Source: Molossus alvarezi
Lineage: Eukaryota; Chordata; Mammalia; Chiroptera; Molossidae
DNA length: 64,000 nt
Direction: 5' to 3'
Assembly (NCBI GenBank): GCA_037176705.1
Contig: CM073896.1
Location: 26,176,708 to 26,240,707, forward strand
Shown: positions 22,930 through 34,929 of the stretch, one piece after another
How the letters are laid out: each line of letters opens with the position of its first letter
Numbering within the stretch: the first letter of the stretch is position 1
Notes under the pieces: generated by a model
The model's database searches: none
Seen by the model: only the letters and a program-made list of their open reading frames with translations
Told to the model about the DNA's origin: nothing
Program-made: the position numbers and the translations under genes

Positions 22930-23003
22930 GAGACCCATCCCCACCCTGGCCAGTTTGGCTCAGCGGTTAGAGCATCGTCCTGCGGTCCGGAGACCCATCC
23001 CCA
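22930..23003 (+). mobile_element. Tailless VES SINE head inside the L1-B 5'UTR
   Basis: The insert at 22944-22989 matches only the tRNA-like 5' end of a VES SINE (it includes 'ggctcagcggttagagc', box A) and stops before box B and the tail. It is flanked by gagacccatcccca at 22930-22943 and 22990-23003. L1-A lacks the insert and the duplicate. Confidence 0.85.
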
Positions 23004-23092
23004 TAAACTATAGCAAAGGCTGTGCAGGATCTGAGCCCCACTGGGCAGCAGCACTTCCCAAGCCGCCAGTGGCTAAACCTGGGGCTCCATAA

Positions 23093-23540
23093 TGGCCTGT
23101 GCAACACAGCAGGCCACAACAGCAGTGGGGAACTGGGGATCCAGAGGAACCTGTGTGACCCAGTGGCCCATAAGAGTGGTGGGGAGTTGGGGCTCGTCAG
23201 AGGCCTGTGAAACCCAGGTGCCAACAAGATAGGCATGGAGCCAGGTCTCCAGAAGAGACTGTGCAATCCAGTTCCCCATGGGATCAGTGGAAAGTGGGGG
23301 CTCCAACGGGGCCTGTGCAACCCAGCTACTCACAAGATCAGCAGGGATCCAGTGATCCATTGAGTCCTGTGAAACACAGCTGCCAAAGGGACCAGTGGGG
23401 AGCTGAGGTTCAAGAAAAGCCTGTGTGACTCAGCTGCCCACGGTGAGGGCAGGGGGTACAGCTCCAACAGGGCCTGAGCAATACAGCTACAGATGGCACC
23501 AGCGGCCTGCTGGGAACAAAGCTTCAGAGGTGCCCAAGCC
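23093..23540 (+). repeat. ~54-bp imperfect tandem array in the L1-B 5'UTR
   Basis: About eight units, each with a 'cctgtgcaacccagctgcc'-like core followed by a 'ggggagctggggctcc'-like end. L1-A has a related array at about 5870-6430. Confidence 0.8.
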
Positions 23541-23721
23541 ATCTAGCAGCAGCACCTTCTGGGACACATCAATACCAGCCACCAGTAGTCAATCCTCCAG
23601 GATCAACAGCAGGAAAGAGGCAACATGCAACAGAACAGTCTGGAAGGCACAGTAGCCTTATTTGATATACAGTGAGCTACCTACACATCAAAACATCCCT
23701 CACCAGGTCTAGAGCTACCAG

Positions 23722-24600
23722 ATGGCTAAAATGGGGAGACAAAGAAACAACACCCAAGGAAAAGAAAAAGAGAAATCACTAGAAAAGAAACTGCAGGAAA
23801 CGGAAGAAAGCAACTTGTCAGATAAATAATTCAAAGCAATGATTTTAAGGGTGCTCAAACAATTTGGTGAGAACTACAAGCAACTTAATAAGAATTATGA
23901 AGAGCTTACTGGGAACTACTTCAGCTTAAAAAAAGAGGTAGAAGTTATGCATAAAAATAGAGATGAAATAAAGAATAGCATAGCTGTTATGAAAAATATG
24001 TTAGAAGGGTTCAATAGTAGATTAGAAGAAGCTAAAGACTAAATCAGTGACTTAAAAGACAAGGTAGAGAAAAACACCCAAATACAACAGCAAATGGGAA
24101 ACAAATTTAAAATTCAGAAGCAAAGTTTAAGGGAGCTGTGGGACAATACAAAACATAACAACATTTGTATTATAGGGGTACTAGAAGGAGAGGAATTATA
24201 TAAAGGAATAGAGAACCTGTCTGAAGAAATAATGAAAGAAAATTTCCCTAAACTGGTGAAGGAAAAATTCACACCATCCAGGAAACACATAGAGTCCCAA
24301 GCAAGATGAACCCCAGAAGACCCACAGCTAAATACATTATAATAAAAATGGCAAACATGAAAAACAAAGAAAGAATCATACAGAAGCAAGAGTGAGACAG
24401 AAAGTTACCTACAAGGGAGCTTCCATTAGACTGTCAGCTGATTTCTTAATAGAAATGATGCAGGCCAGAAGGGAGTGGCATAAATTGTACAAAGTAATAT
24501 ATGGCAAGGGTCTGAATCTAAGACTATTCTATCCAGCAAGACTATCATTGAAAATTGAAGGAGAAATAAAGAGCTTCATGGATAAAAAAAAAAGCTAAAG
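23722..24600 (+). pseudogene. Broken L1-B ORF1
   Basis: The start ATG is 23722-23724 (MAKMGRQRNN). A TAA interrupts at about 23827; the frame resumes at 23839 with the coiled-coil part (NYKQLNKNYEELTGNY and LEEAKD), then another TAA near 24040. The RRM-like segment (NNICIIGVLEGEE) lies in 24094-24309. The C-terminal domain (VTYKGASIRLSADFL, then a lysine-rich end) lies at 24392-24598 in a different frame, showing a frameshift. The encoded protein would bind L1 RNA as a trimer; this copy cannot make it. Confidence 0.9.
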
Positions 24601-24652
24601 GAATTTACCACCACCAACACAGCACTGCAAGAAATACTAAAGGGAGAATTGT

Positions 24653-24665
24653 AAGAAGAAGAAGA

Positions 24666-24711
<46 letters not shown>
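24653..24711 (+). repeat. (GAA)n(GA)n purine spacer between L1-B ORF1 and ORF2
   Basis: A few GAA units then about 21 GA units, ending some 20 bases before the ORF2 ATG (24732). It is positionally equivalent to the array at 4600-4778 in L1-A. Confidence 0.96.
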
Positions 24712-24715
<4 letters not shown>

Positions 24716-24731
24716 CAGGCATAAAATTAAA

Positions 24732-27700
24732 ATGGCAACTAATAACTATCTATCAATAATTACCTTAAATGTAAATGGCTTAAATGCTCCAATAAAAAGA
24801 CATAGGATAGCTGATTGGATAAGAAAACATGACCTATACATATGCTGTCTACAAGAGACCCACCTCACAACAAAAGACTCATAGAGAATGAAAGTGAAGG
24901 GATAAAAAAAAAATTTCCAAGCAAATGGCAATTTAAAAAAAGGCTGGTGTAGCAATATTCATATCTGACAAGATAGACTTCAAAACATGAGCCATAATAA
25001 GAGACAGAGAAGGTCACTACATAATATTAGAAGGATCAATTCAACAAGCGGATATAACCCTGGTAAACATACACCAAATACAGGAGTATCAAAGTATATT
25101 AAAATACTTCTGGAAGACTTCAAGGGAGAGATCAATAGCAATATGATAATAGAGGGTAACGTTAACACGTCCCTGACACCACTATCTAGACAAAAAAGTA
25201 ACAAAGACATAGAGTCCTTACAAGATGAACTAGATCAGTCGGACTTCATTGATATTTACAGAACATTTCACCGGAAAGCTGCAGAATATATATTCTTCTC
25301 AAGTGCTCATGGGTCATTCTCAAAGATAGATCACATGTTAGGACACAAAGCAAGTCTCTACAAATTCAGTAAGATGAAAATCATATGAAGCATCTTCTCA
25401 GATCACAGTGGCATGAAGCTAGAACTCAATTACAGTAAAAACACACAAAAACATTCAAACACTTGGAGGCTAAATAACAAGGCTAAATAACTTGTTATTA
25501 AACAATGAATGGGTGACTAACGAGATCAAGGAATAAATTTAAAACTTTTTGAAAAATAATGAAAATGAACACACAACAACACAGAGAAAGCAGCCCTGAG
25601 AGGGAAGTTCATAGCACTATAGGCCTACCTCAAGAATCAAGAAAAGTTTCTAATTGACTTTCTAACCTTACAACTTAAAGAACTAGAAAGTAAACAAAAG
25701 GAAAAAAAAAAAAAAACAGATCTATTAGGAGGAAGGAAATAGTAAAGGTCAGAGCAGAAATAAACAACATAAAAACTAAAAAAAAACAATTCAAAAGATC
25801 AATGAAACAAAAAGCTGGTTCTTAGAAAAGATAAAGAAGATTGATGGACCTTTAGCCAGACTCACCAAGAAACAAAAAGAGAGAAGCCAAATAAACAAAA
25901 TCAGAAACAAAAGAGAAATAACGACTGACACCCCAGAAACACAAAAGATCATCGAGACATTCTATAAACAATTATACGCCAACAAATTGGACAATCTAGG
26001 AGAAATGGACACAGCCTCCCAAAACTGAACCAGGAAAAGATAGAAAACCTAAACACACTGATAACAACAAAGGAAATTGAAGATGTAATTTAGAAACTCC
26101 CAGCAAAAGCCCAGGCCCAGATGGCTTCATGGAGAAATTTTACCAAGCAATCAAAGAAGATCCAATACCCATTCTCCTCAAACTATTCCAAAAAATCCAA
26201 TAGGACAGAACACTTCTGAACTAATTTTATGAGGCAAGCATAATCCTAATTCTAAAACTGGATAAAGACACTACAAAGAAAGAAAACTACAGGCCAATAT
26301 CTCAGATGAACACAGATGCCAAAATCCTTAACAAAATATTGGCAAATAAGATCCAATAATACATCAAAAAAATTATTCATAATGACCAAGTGGGATTCAT
26401 CCCAAGGATGCAAGGGTAATACAATATTTGCAAATCAATAAATGTGATACACCAAATAAACAAAATGAAACATAAAAACTATATGATCATATCAATAGAC
26501 GCTGAAAAAGCATTTGACAAAATTCAGCACTGATTTCTGATAAAAATGTTCAGCAATATGGGAATAGAGGGATTATATCTCAACATAGTAAAGTCCATAT
26601 ATACAAAACCTATAGACAACATCATACTCAATGGGCAAAAACTAAAAGCATTCGCCTTAAGAACAGGAATAAGACAGGGATGCCCGATTTTGCCACTTTT
26701 ATTTGACATAGTACTGGAAGTCATGGCCACAACATTAGACATGAAGAAAAAATAAAATGGATCCAAATTGGAAAGGAGGAAGTAAAACTGTCATTATTTG
26801 CTGATGACATGATATTGTATACAGAAAGCCTAAAGACTTCATCAAAAATCTACTTGACTTAATAAATGAACTTGGTAAAGTAGCAGGATACAAAATTAAC
26901 ATCAAGAAATCAATTGCATTCTTATACACCAATGATGAACTCACAGAAAGTGAAACTAAAAAAAAATTCCATCTACCATCACAGCAAAAAAATTAAGATA
27001 GCTAAGAATAAACTTGACCAAAGAAATAAAAGACCTCTTCACAGGAAAAGTCATTGAAGAAAGTAATAGAGGAAGTTATAAAAAGGTGGAAGCATATACC
27101 TTGTTCATGGATTGGAAGAATTAACATCATTAAAACGTCCATATTACACAAAGCAATCTGTAGATTCAATGCAATCCTCATCAAAATAACAATGACATAT
27201 TTCACAGAACTAGAACAAGCACTCCAAAAATTTATATGGAACCAAAAAGCCCTGAATAACCACAGCAATCTTGAAAAAGAAGAACAAAGTAGGAGGGATC
27301 ACAATACCAGATATCAGGTTATACTACAAAGCCACTCTAATCAAAACAGCCTGGTACTGGCACAAGGACAGACAGATAGATCAATGGAACAAAACAGAGA
27401 ACCCAGAAATTGACCCCAAACAATATGCTCAATTAATATTTGACAAGGTGGCAAGAGCATACAGTGGAGTCAAGACAGTCTCTTCAATAAATGGTGTTGG
27501 GAAAATTGGACAGCTATTTGCAAAAAAAAAAAAAAAAAATGAAGGTAGACCACCATCTTACACCATACACATGAATAAACTCAAAATGGATAAAAGACTT
27601 AAATATAACTCATAAATTTATACAAATTCTAGAAGAAAATGTAGGCAATAAAATTTCAGACATCATACTGAGCAAAATGTTCACCAGAGCAACACCTAAG

Positions 27701-28525
27701 GCAAGAGAAACAAAGGAAAAAGTGAACACATGGAACTACATCAAATTAAAAAGCTTCTGCACAGCAAAAGAAACAACCATCAAAATAGAAAGGGAACCCA
27801 CTGCATGCGAAACCATAATTTCCAATGATGCATCAGATAATAGGTTTATTTCCAAAATATATAGAGTGCTCATACAACTCAACAAAAGGAAGACAAAGAA
27901 CCCAATTAAAAAGTGGGCAGAGGACCTTAAATAGACACCTCTCCAAACAGGACATACAAATGGGAAAGAGACATATGAAAAAATGTGCAACATCTCTAAT
28001 CATCAGAGAAATGCAAATTAAAACAACTATAAGGTATCACTTCACACCTGTCAGAAGGGCTGCCATCAACAAATCATCAAACAAGTGTTGGTGAGAGTGT
28101 GGAGAAAAGGGGACTCTAGTACACTGCTAGTGGGAATGCAGACTGGTGCAGCCACTGTGAAAAACATTACGGTCTTACCTCAAAAAGTCAAAAATTGAAG
28201 TGCCATTTGACCTAGTGGTCCCACTTCTAGCAATATACCCTAAGAAACCTGAAACACCAATCAGAAAGAATATATGTACCCTATGTTCATAACAGCACTA
28301 TTTACAATAGCTAAGATCTGAAAACAACTCAAGTGTCCATCAGTAGATGGGTGGATAAACAAGCCATGGTACCTGTACACAATGGAATACTATGCAGCTA
28401 TAAGAAAGTAAGGTCTCTTATCCTTTGAGGTGACATGGAGTGACCTGGAGATTATTGTGCTAAGCGAAACAAGCCAAGCAGAGAAAGACAAATATCACAT
28501 GATCTCACTTATTTGTGGAATATAA
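24732..28525 (+). pseudogene. Broken L1-B ORF2 (endonuclease-reverse transcriptase)
   Basis: It starts MATNNYLSIITLNVNG, the conserved L1 endonuclease N-terminus, with LQETHL (catalytic Glu motif) near 24855. Later endonuclease landmarks are DFIDIYRTFHRK, SKIDHMLGHK and SDHSGMKLELNY (the His-containing SDH motif) near 25240-25430. RT landmarks near 26490-26820 are [22 protein letters not shown] and, after a frameshift, a FADDM-type core. The C-terminal Cys/His-rich knuckle near 28085-28150 retains its cysteines but contains two stops. The endpoint TAA (28523-28525) follows SLICGI. Many stops and frameshifts make it inactive. Confidence 0.9.
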
Positions 28526-28783
28526 TGAACTAAACAAACTGATGAACAAAAATGACCCAGACACATAGAGGTAGGGTACAGACTGACAAACCTCAGAAGA
28601 GGGGGTATTGGAAGAGAAGAGATAAACCACAAAACTTTTATATGCATGTATGCATAACCAATGGACATAGACAACAAAGCTGGGGATGGAGCAGGGGTTG
28701 GGGTTGGGAAGGCAGGTGTCAAAGGGGGAAAAAGGAGAAACCTCTGTAACAAAAACAAATTAATAAAAATAATTTAAATAAAT
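28526..28783 (+). other. 3'UTR of L1-B
   Basis: Purine-rich, with G-runs at 28682-28711 (GGGG tracts separated by short loops), ending in an A-rich tail with AATAAA-type motifs. Confidence 0.8.
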
Positions 28784-28792
28784 AAATATTTG

Positions 28793-29365
28793 ACACAAGA
28801 TTCCAGTGTAGCCAAATAATATAATAAATTGCCAAATAATTACTACAATGGAAATTATATATATAAATTATTGGTTCTAAGGTTACTCTGAGTTTGGGTT
28901 TATAAAGCCTTACTGAGTGGTGTCTAAATAAGCTATTTGATTCAATAATAATTCTTAGAACCCTGTATTGCCACAGTGAAAGTATTTCTAAAAAATTATA
29001 AGGCTCACCTTTTCAGTAAACAAGTTTTTAATAAAGCACAAATTATGGTGTAAAATCACTTGGTTTACTGTGTAAAATTTTATTTTTTTAGTTTGATATT
29101 TCTCTCTGAGAAGAAACTTTGTAAGAAAGACCAGGAAATCATAAAACCTGTATAATTTCAAAATATACACAATGCATTATGATTACCTGTAAAATTGAAA
29201 ATACTGGACAATGTTCTCAGAGGGTGTCCCCTGGAAACTTAGATATATCTATGTTATTAAATACATTCCATCATGGATCTGAAGATGCTCCTCAAAGGGT
29301 TCTGTGGCTAAATCAGTTGGATGAGTGTTTGATTCAACAAAATTAATCAGTTGTTTTTTATTATT
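28793..29365. other. No recognised gene or repeat
   Basis: AT-rich flank of L1-B. Confidence 0.45.
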
Positions 29366-29367
29366 AC

Positions 29368-29459
29368 AGAGTTTCTCAAAACTCTATGGTAATATACATT
29401 GTAAATCTTCAATAGAGTTTCTCAAAACTCTGTGGTAATGTGCATTATAAATCTTCAAA
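29368..29459 (+). repeat. 46-bp tandem duplication, two copies
   Basis: Copies start at 29368 and 29414 with 'agagtttctcaaaactct' and end 'aaatcttcaa'. They differ at a handful of positions. Each copy opens with a small hairpin-capable palindrome (gagttt-ctc-aaaactc). Confidence 0.93.
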
Positions 29460-29815
29460 TCAAGTTGGAAGTGGTTTCCATACTTGTTTGACTGTGTAAC
29501 ACTGTTTTCTCTCAAAAATTTTGTGCAACATGGATTGGCAAATGTTGGTATAGGTATTAAATGCAATTTAAATTTGGAAAAGGGACAGCTGACTCTTGAT
29601 AATAAATAAGGCAAATTTATTGAAGAATTAGTAAATAAACAATGGGTTGTGTTTAAGAATGGGAGAGAAGGAAGAGCACATTCTGGAAAAAGTTCAGGAA
29701 GCATTATGAGATTGATGTAGTCATTAAACCATAACAAAAGTATTTCTGTTGGGAAAAAGTAGGCAATAGATTTGTATCAAGTTCTTGTCAAGTAGATGAT
29801 TGGATTACATTTTTT
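29460..29815. other. No recognised gene or repeat
   Basis: No diagnostic feature. Confidence 0.45.
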
Positions 29816-29819
29816 ATTT

Positions 29820-32060
29820 TCACTTTCCAACTTAAATCTTTAATCCACATGGAATGGAATATTATATGATATTATACATAATGTGAGGTAAGGATTCAAT
29901 TTCATCTTTTTACCATAAGGATAAACAATTCTGTTAACACAGTATATTGAAATGACCATTTATCCTCCACTTTTGGGTAATCCCAGCTGTATCATAAACC
30001 ATACTTCCAAATATGTATTTCTTGCTATTTCATTCTGTTAGTCTATTTGTCCATCCCTATGCCAATACCTCACAATCTTAAATTCCAAAGCTATTAGGAA
30101 TGTCCATTCACTTTGATCTGCAGGAGTATCCTGGGATACTTTATATTTTTCTATTATCAAAGTTCTCCAAAAATGAACAAATAAATGAAGAAATTAACTT
30201 TGATTGAGATTACATTGAACCTATTAATTTTGCAGTAGTTCACATTATTATTATGATATTGACTATTCCAATTCATTAACATGGATTTATTGCATGAATT
30301 GTAATTTGTAATCCTATTTAGGTCTTTTTTAATATCTTCAATACAATTTTTTAGTATTCATCATAATAACATTACAGCTGATTTATTAGATTTATTCCAA
30401 TGTATTTAATATTTGGATTGCTATAGACAGTCAAATGATTTTGTTGGAAAATTTGTAACAAATCTATTAATTAATATAATTAGCTCTTTACTTTGCATTT
30501 TCATCCTAAACAAATATATCCTCCATTAAAAATCATAATGTAGTTTTTGCCTTTTCAATTCACTCCTTACTATGATGGTTATGATCATTGTTTCACTTAT
30601 AAATATTAAGTTTGCTTTTATTAGGTTAATGATATGTCTTTTCATTATTAGTGTTCAAGAGACTTTAAATAGATGATTATTAATTTTTTCAAAGAAATTT
30701 TGTGCATCATTTAAAAGATTATATTAAATTTCTATTTAAGTTTATTAAAGGGTAAATTGAATTACTTATTTTCTGAAGTTAAAGCAAATGTGTTCTAGAA
30801 TAAATTCAGTCTATCATGACAAACATTTTAAAATATTTCTTGATTTAATTTACTATAGTTTATTTAAGATTTTTGTATTTATAATTATAAATTGGTTTGG
30901 TTTTTAATTTCCACTTGTAAAAAATTCCTCTGAATTTTATTATTGAATACTTCCTATTTTACTTCTTTTTTTTATAATCTATAAGAATTTGTGTATGATT
31001 GGAAGCTTAAAGGAATTCACCAATAAAGTATTTTAGGCTTAGCATTTTTTCATTATGAGTTAATTGACCAATTTCTTTAAAAGTCATTCAAGTCTTTAAG
31101 TCTCTATGTTACATTTTTCTGAGTCAGTTGTTGGAAGTTTTGTGTTGTTCTTTTTTTTAGGATATTTTTATATCATCAGAGTTTCTATATGTATTAGCAA
31201 AAATTGCTCATATCTCTTTGTTATCATGCCTCTAGAATTGTTAGGTATATCACTCATTTCATTACTAATCTCATGTATTTATACCTTTTTGTTGACTTCA
31301 CTTGATCAAGCATGCTCGAGTTTTGTCAACATTGTCACTCTTGGGGCTATTTTTGGCTTTGATCATTATCTTTATTGATTTTTTTTTCTATTAGCAGCTT
31401 TCTATAAATTTTGGTTTATTTTATTATCTAGTTTTAATTATCTTTTGGTATTTCATCTTGATACCGTCTAGTTCTAACTTCAGTGAGCTATCTTCTTTGA
31501 TCTACTTATTATCTCGGGATATTTTTAAATTGCTAATCATATTGATATTTTCTGGGGGGGGTTATTATAAATGTATAACTTTGTTGTCAAGAATATTTTC
31601 TTATGATTTCAAGACTTTTAAATATTAAATCTGTTCAGTGTGTGAAAATACAGTAAATTCTCACTTTTCTTAAATGTTTCATTTGTACTCAATCTGATAT
31701 GTATTATCCTCTTGTTGGGTCAAGTTTCATGTCCATCAGATTAAACTATTAAAATCCTAAAATAAGTTTTTTCATCCTAATTTATCAACAATCTCATATT
31801 ATATTACAGTAATTTCAAAGTTTTTTTTTTTTTTACAATTTTGTACATTTTTCTTTATATTTTGAGTATATTCTATTGTGTGCATGAAAATTGAAACTTG
31901 TAACACCTTCCTAAAAAACTGAACCTTTCATCATTTTGAATCGACTCTCCAGTAGTGCTTTCACTTTTAAGATTATTTTCTCTAATATTAATATAGCTAC
32001 ATATATTTGCTGTTATTGTCTATTAACCTGGAACATTTTTCTTTTCACCTTTTTATAGGG
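29820..32060 (-). mobile_element. Old L1, antisense, ORF2 mostly retained
   Basis: A run of about 2.2 kb with the antisense ORF2 order: 'tctttaatccacatggaatg', 'cattctgttagtctatttgt', 'gattacattgaacctattaa', 'tttattagatttattccaat', 'aagttctccaaaaatg' upstream of it, then 'tattatcctcttgttgggtc' and 'taatattaatatagctacat' at the endonuclease end. It is heavily mutated, and the frame at 31106-31378 is a shadow. Confidence 0.8.
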
Positions 32061-32064
32061 GCTC

Positions 32065-32480
32065 TGCTGATTTCTAGAATTATTTCTCTGTGCAACTCTT
32101 TTTTTCTCCAGTCTCTTTCCTGAGAACTCGATCCCATTTGATCTCCCTGAACTCTAAATGGCTTCTTAACTTGGAGATTTTGCAAGGATCCTCCTAGCTT
32201 TCCTCTTTGCCCCTCATGGCTGGAAACTCTTTTAAGACAGCAAGCAGGGGAATCAGGACTCACCTTGTTTGTTTATCTCTCAGGTATCAGTGTCCTTTAT
32301 TGCTTAATATCCAATGCCTGGCTAACCTTTATTTCATGCATGCCTTTTTATTTTCTGTGCACATGTTTATTGTATCTTTTGTCCTTCTGTTTTGATAGTT
32401 TACTGAAAACCACTTTTCTTGAACTTAATATGCAAATGTGGATATTTGATATTTGAGAGGAGGTTCCGGTACACCAGGGA
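32065..32480 (-). mobile_element. Probable 5' part of the same or another old L1, antisense
   Basis: 'ctctcaggtatcagtgtcc' and 'ttaatatccaatgcctgg' resemble a 5'-region segment common in old L1/HAL1 copies. The continuity with 29820-32060 supports, but does not prove, one long element. Confidence 0.4.
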
Positions 32481-32484
32481 GAAT

Positions 32485-33000
32485 TTTTACAGTAGATTTT
32501 GTAGGAAGTGTTTTACTAATGTGTATTCATGACCCAGTATATATGCCCTTGGCCTAAGTTCACCTGTAGCTAACTGTAGGTAAAGACAGTTTCTAGACAC
32601 TAGATGCTTCCCAACTACAGTGACAGAGTCCCTCTTGTTCTCTGGCGCTGAGCTTTCGGAGCATCACAACAGCTGGCTGGGTATCAGGCAGGCAAAACTC
32701 AGTCATGTTAATAAGTTAATATCTCTGAAAATGTTTCAACCAATAGGGGTTGAAGTCAATAAGTTGATTCTACATCATTGCTTCCTTCAACTTAGATGGT
32801 GTTGAGGCATGTTCCAAAAAGTTTCTTAGATAACAAAGGTAATTGAGCCTCAGTTGCTTGAAACTCCTTACAAATGACTCTTTTATTAGCTTCCTCTAGT
32901 CTGTGCTTTGCTATTCTCATTTCATCACATGTCCTTCCTGGTATCACTTCCAAATTAAACTACTTATACTCGTGTTTTGTCTTAATTTTTGCAATTGGTA
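32485..33000. other. No recognised gene or repeat
   Basis: No diagnostic feature. Confidence 0.45.
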
Positions 33001-33004
33001 GTGT

Positions 33005-33545
33005 GTTAGCGTTCTCAAGAGAAAAAAAACCAATAGGATGCATGTGTGTGTGTTTGTGTGTGTTTATAGATAGATAGATAGATAGACAGATTCTATAAGA
33101 CAGGTATTTATATTTACATGTATACTGATATTTCTATATATCTTTCTGCTCATCTATCTACTGGAACTTATTATATAGAATTGTTTTATGCAATTATAGA
33201 GGTTGAGAAGTCCCACAATCTGCCATGTGCAAACTGGAGACTCAAAAGAGCCAGTGATATAGTTCTAGTCTGAGTCTGAAGTGTTCAGAACCAGAAAAAC
33301 TGATGGTATAAGTTCTAGTCCAAGCACAGAAGACCCATGTCGTAGCTTGACAAAGTCATACAGAAAGAGCAATCTCCCTTATACTACTTTATTTCCTACT
33401 CAGGCCACCAACACATTGGATGCTTCATTCAGTCTGCTGATTCAAATCTAAATCTCATCAGATGTCACCCTCACAGACACACCTGGACTAATATTTAACA
33501 AAATATTTGGACACCCTATCTCTCAGTCAAGTTAACACATAAAAG
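33005..33545 (+). repeat. Ancient mammalian interspersed repeat with internal TG/GATA microsatellite
   Basis: It starts 'gcgttctcaagagaaaa' and 'aaccaataggatg', continues with 'attatagaggttgagaagtc' and 'agtctgctgattcaaatct', and ends 'caagttaacacataaaagta', in the order of a common old mammalian repeat I do not name. A (TG)n/(GATA)n expansion lies at 33043-33092. Confidence 0.6.
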
Positions 33546-33549
33546 TAAC

Positions 33550-33923
33550 CCACTACATGACTCCCATTCATCCCCCATCTCAGGAAGGTGGAAAGGGCTT
33601 TATTGCACCTTTCCAATAAGGGATAGACTATAGATACCCTTTATTTACCTCCTATTACAATGCTCAACTTGAATGAATCTGGGCCTTATTGTTTATCTCT
33701 CAAGCCCATTAAAATTTGAAAAGTGAAAATCAAGTTTATGAGGTTTAGCTATGATATCAAGACAAGGGTAAATTTTAGACACAATTTTCTTTTTCTGGGT
33801 TCCTCTATTGGCTTAGTATTGTTTTTTGGTATTTTAAATGACAATTTGTTCTTGCTAACTTACAAATTCATTTAAGAGAATATAGGTTTTTGTGTGTTTG
33901 TACTATTTGTGTATATTATATAT

Positions 33924-33967
<44 letters not shown>

Positions 33968-34655
33968 ATTCAGTAGAGGGGACAGTAATGTACCCTGTGT
34001 GACATACTGATGGACATGACTAATCATAGCCTTTTCATATTAAATTGAATGATGGTCTTTTTTAAAATTATTTTTTTCATACACTAGCTTTAATTTTAAT
34101 TTTAGTTCACTTAAAATATGTTCTATTGAATTTTTAAACATGAAATTGTAGATCACAGCAAACTCTCTCTAGAATTAATAGTAATGTTTCTCAAGGATTT
34201 ACATATATGTGATGTTTATGGTAGATATCCTGTAGAGATTGTATTAGTTCTTGGTTTTGTTTGTTACTTTAACATGAAAAAAAGTTTTATGTGAAATGTA
34301 TTGGGGTACTGAATTGAAATTCACCATGCAACACTTTTTAAGAAACTAGAAATGTGCAAAATTGGCCAATTTTCAGATATTTAAATATATGTTAATGTAC
34401 AATGTATTTGGACTATATTCATTTTGTTGGACGTATTTTATACCTTAGAATTCATTTTATGAAATGTAAAATGCATGCAAATGTATGCCACATTAAAATG
34501 CTGGTCAAGTTTTTGGTTTTGATTTCATCTGTTGCTTTAGATGCCAATTTTCTCCAATGTGTATAAAATATCAGTAGTGTGGCTCATGATTTTTTGAAAA
34601 TTCACCATATATTATCCTGGCTCAAAAGTGAAAACCCACCCTGCTCAATAATTAA
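33550..34655. other. AT-rich unique-looking sequence with (TA)n
   Basis: Contains a (TA)n run at about 33924-33962. No gene-like frame. Confidence 0.5.
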
Positions 34656-34689
34656 ATATTGAGTTGTTTTATGTCTTTCATTGGCACCA

Positions 34690-34860
34690 TAGGGTTTTAT
34701 CAATTACTTATTTATTTGCAAATATGTATTAATCACCCAGTATGTTCAAGGCACAAGGGCTACCATAGTGACATGTTAAACAGAACTAGTGTCTACTTTC
34801 AGGGAGTTTGCAGTTCAGTAAATGAGACTTTTAGCTCAATACATAAAACTAATGAACTGG
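34690..34860 (+). repeat. Faint ancient repeat fragment
   Basis: 'atgttcaaggcacaagggct' followed by 'agggagtttgcagttcagta' resembles the repeat type at 7735-8220. Confidence 0.4.
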
Positions 34861-34929
34861 GCTGTTTTAAAAATCAGACTCCATTCTGATTAGTTATTCC
34901 TGCACATAAACACCCAAGCAGTTTTCTAA

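Larger units (their letters stand above)
22418..23721 (+). promoter_or_regulatory. 5'UTR/internal promoter region of L1-B
   Basis: GC-rich leader of about 1.3 kb. It contains a YY1-like site (AAGATGGAGGC, 22422-22432), a 46-bp SINE head flanked by 14-bp repeats (22930-23003), and about eight imperfect 53-56-bp tandem units (23093-23540). Frames such as 22673-23092 are incidental. By analogy with other mammalian L1s this would hold the Pol II promoter; no promoter activity can be shown from sequence. Confidence 0.75.
22418..28783 (+). mobile_element. L1-B: full-length young bat L1 (LINE-1), sense, disabled
   Basis: In order: 5'UTR 22418-23721, ORF1 23722-24600, purine spacer, ORF2 24732-28525, 3'UTR and A-rich tail to about 28783. 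A 9-bp direct repeat aaatatttg at 22409-22417 and 28784-28792 is the probable target-site duplication. The 5' end carries an AAGATGGAGGC site like the YY1 site that sets the start of L1 transcription in other mammals. The element therefore looks complete at both ends. ORF1 has stops and a frameshift and ORF2 has many stops and frameshifts, so it cannot move itself. Confidence 0.95.

Noticed and set aside
23093..23540. CRISPR-like regularly spaced repeats
   Set aside because: The units are contiguous, diverged and without unique spacers; they are a tandem array in an L1 leader of a mammalian genome.
24392..28094. Several separate small protein genes on the plus strand
   Set aside because: All are fragments of the L1-B ORF1 and ORF2 in shifted frames.
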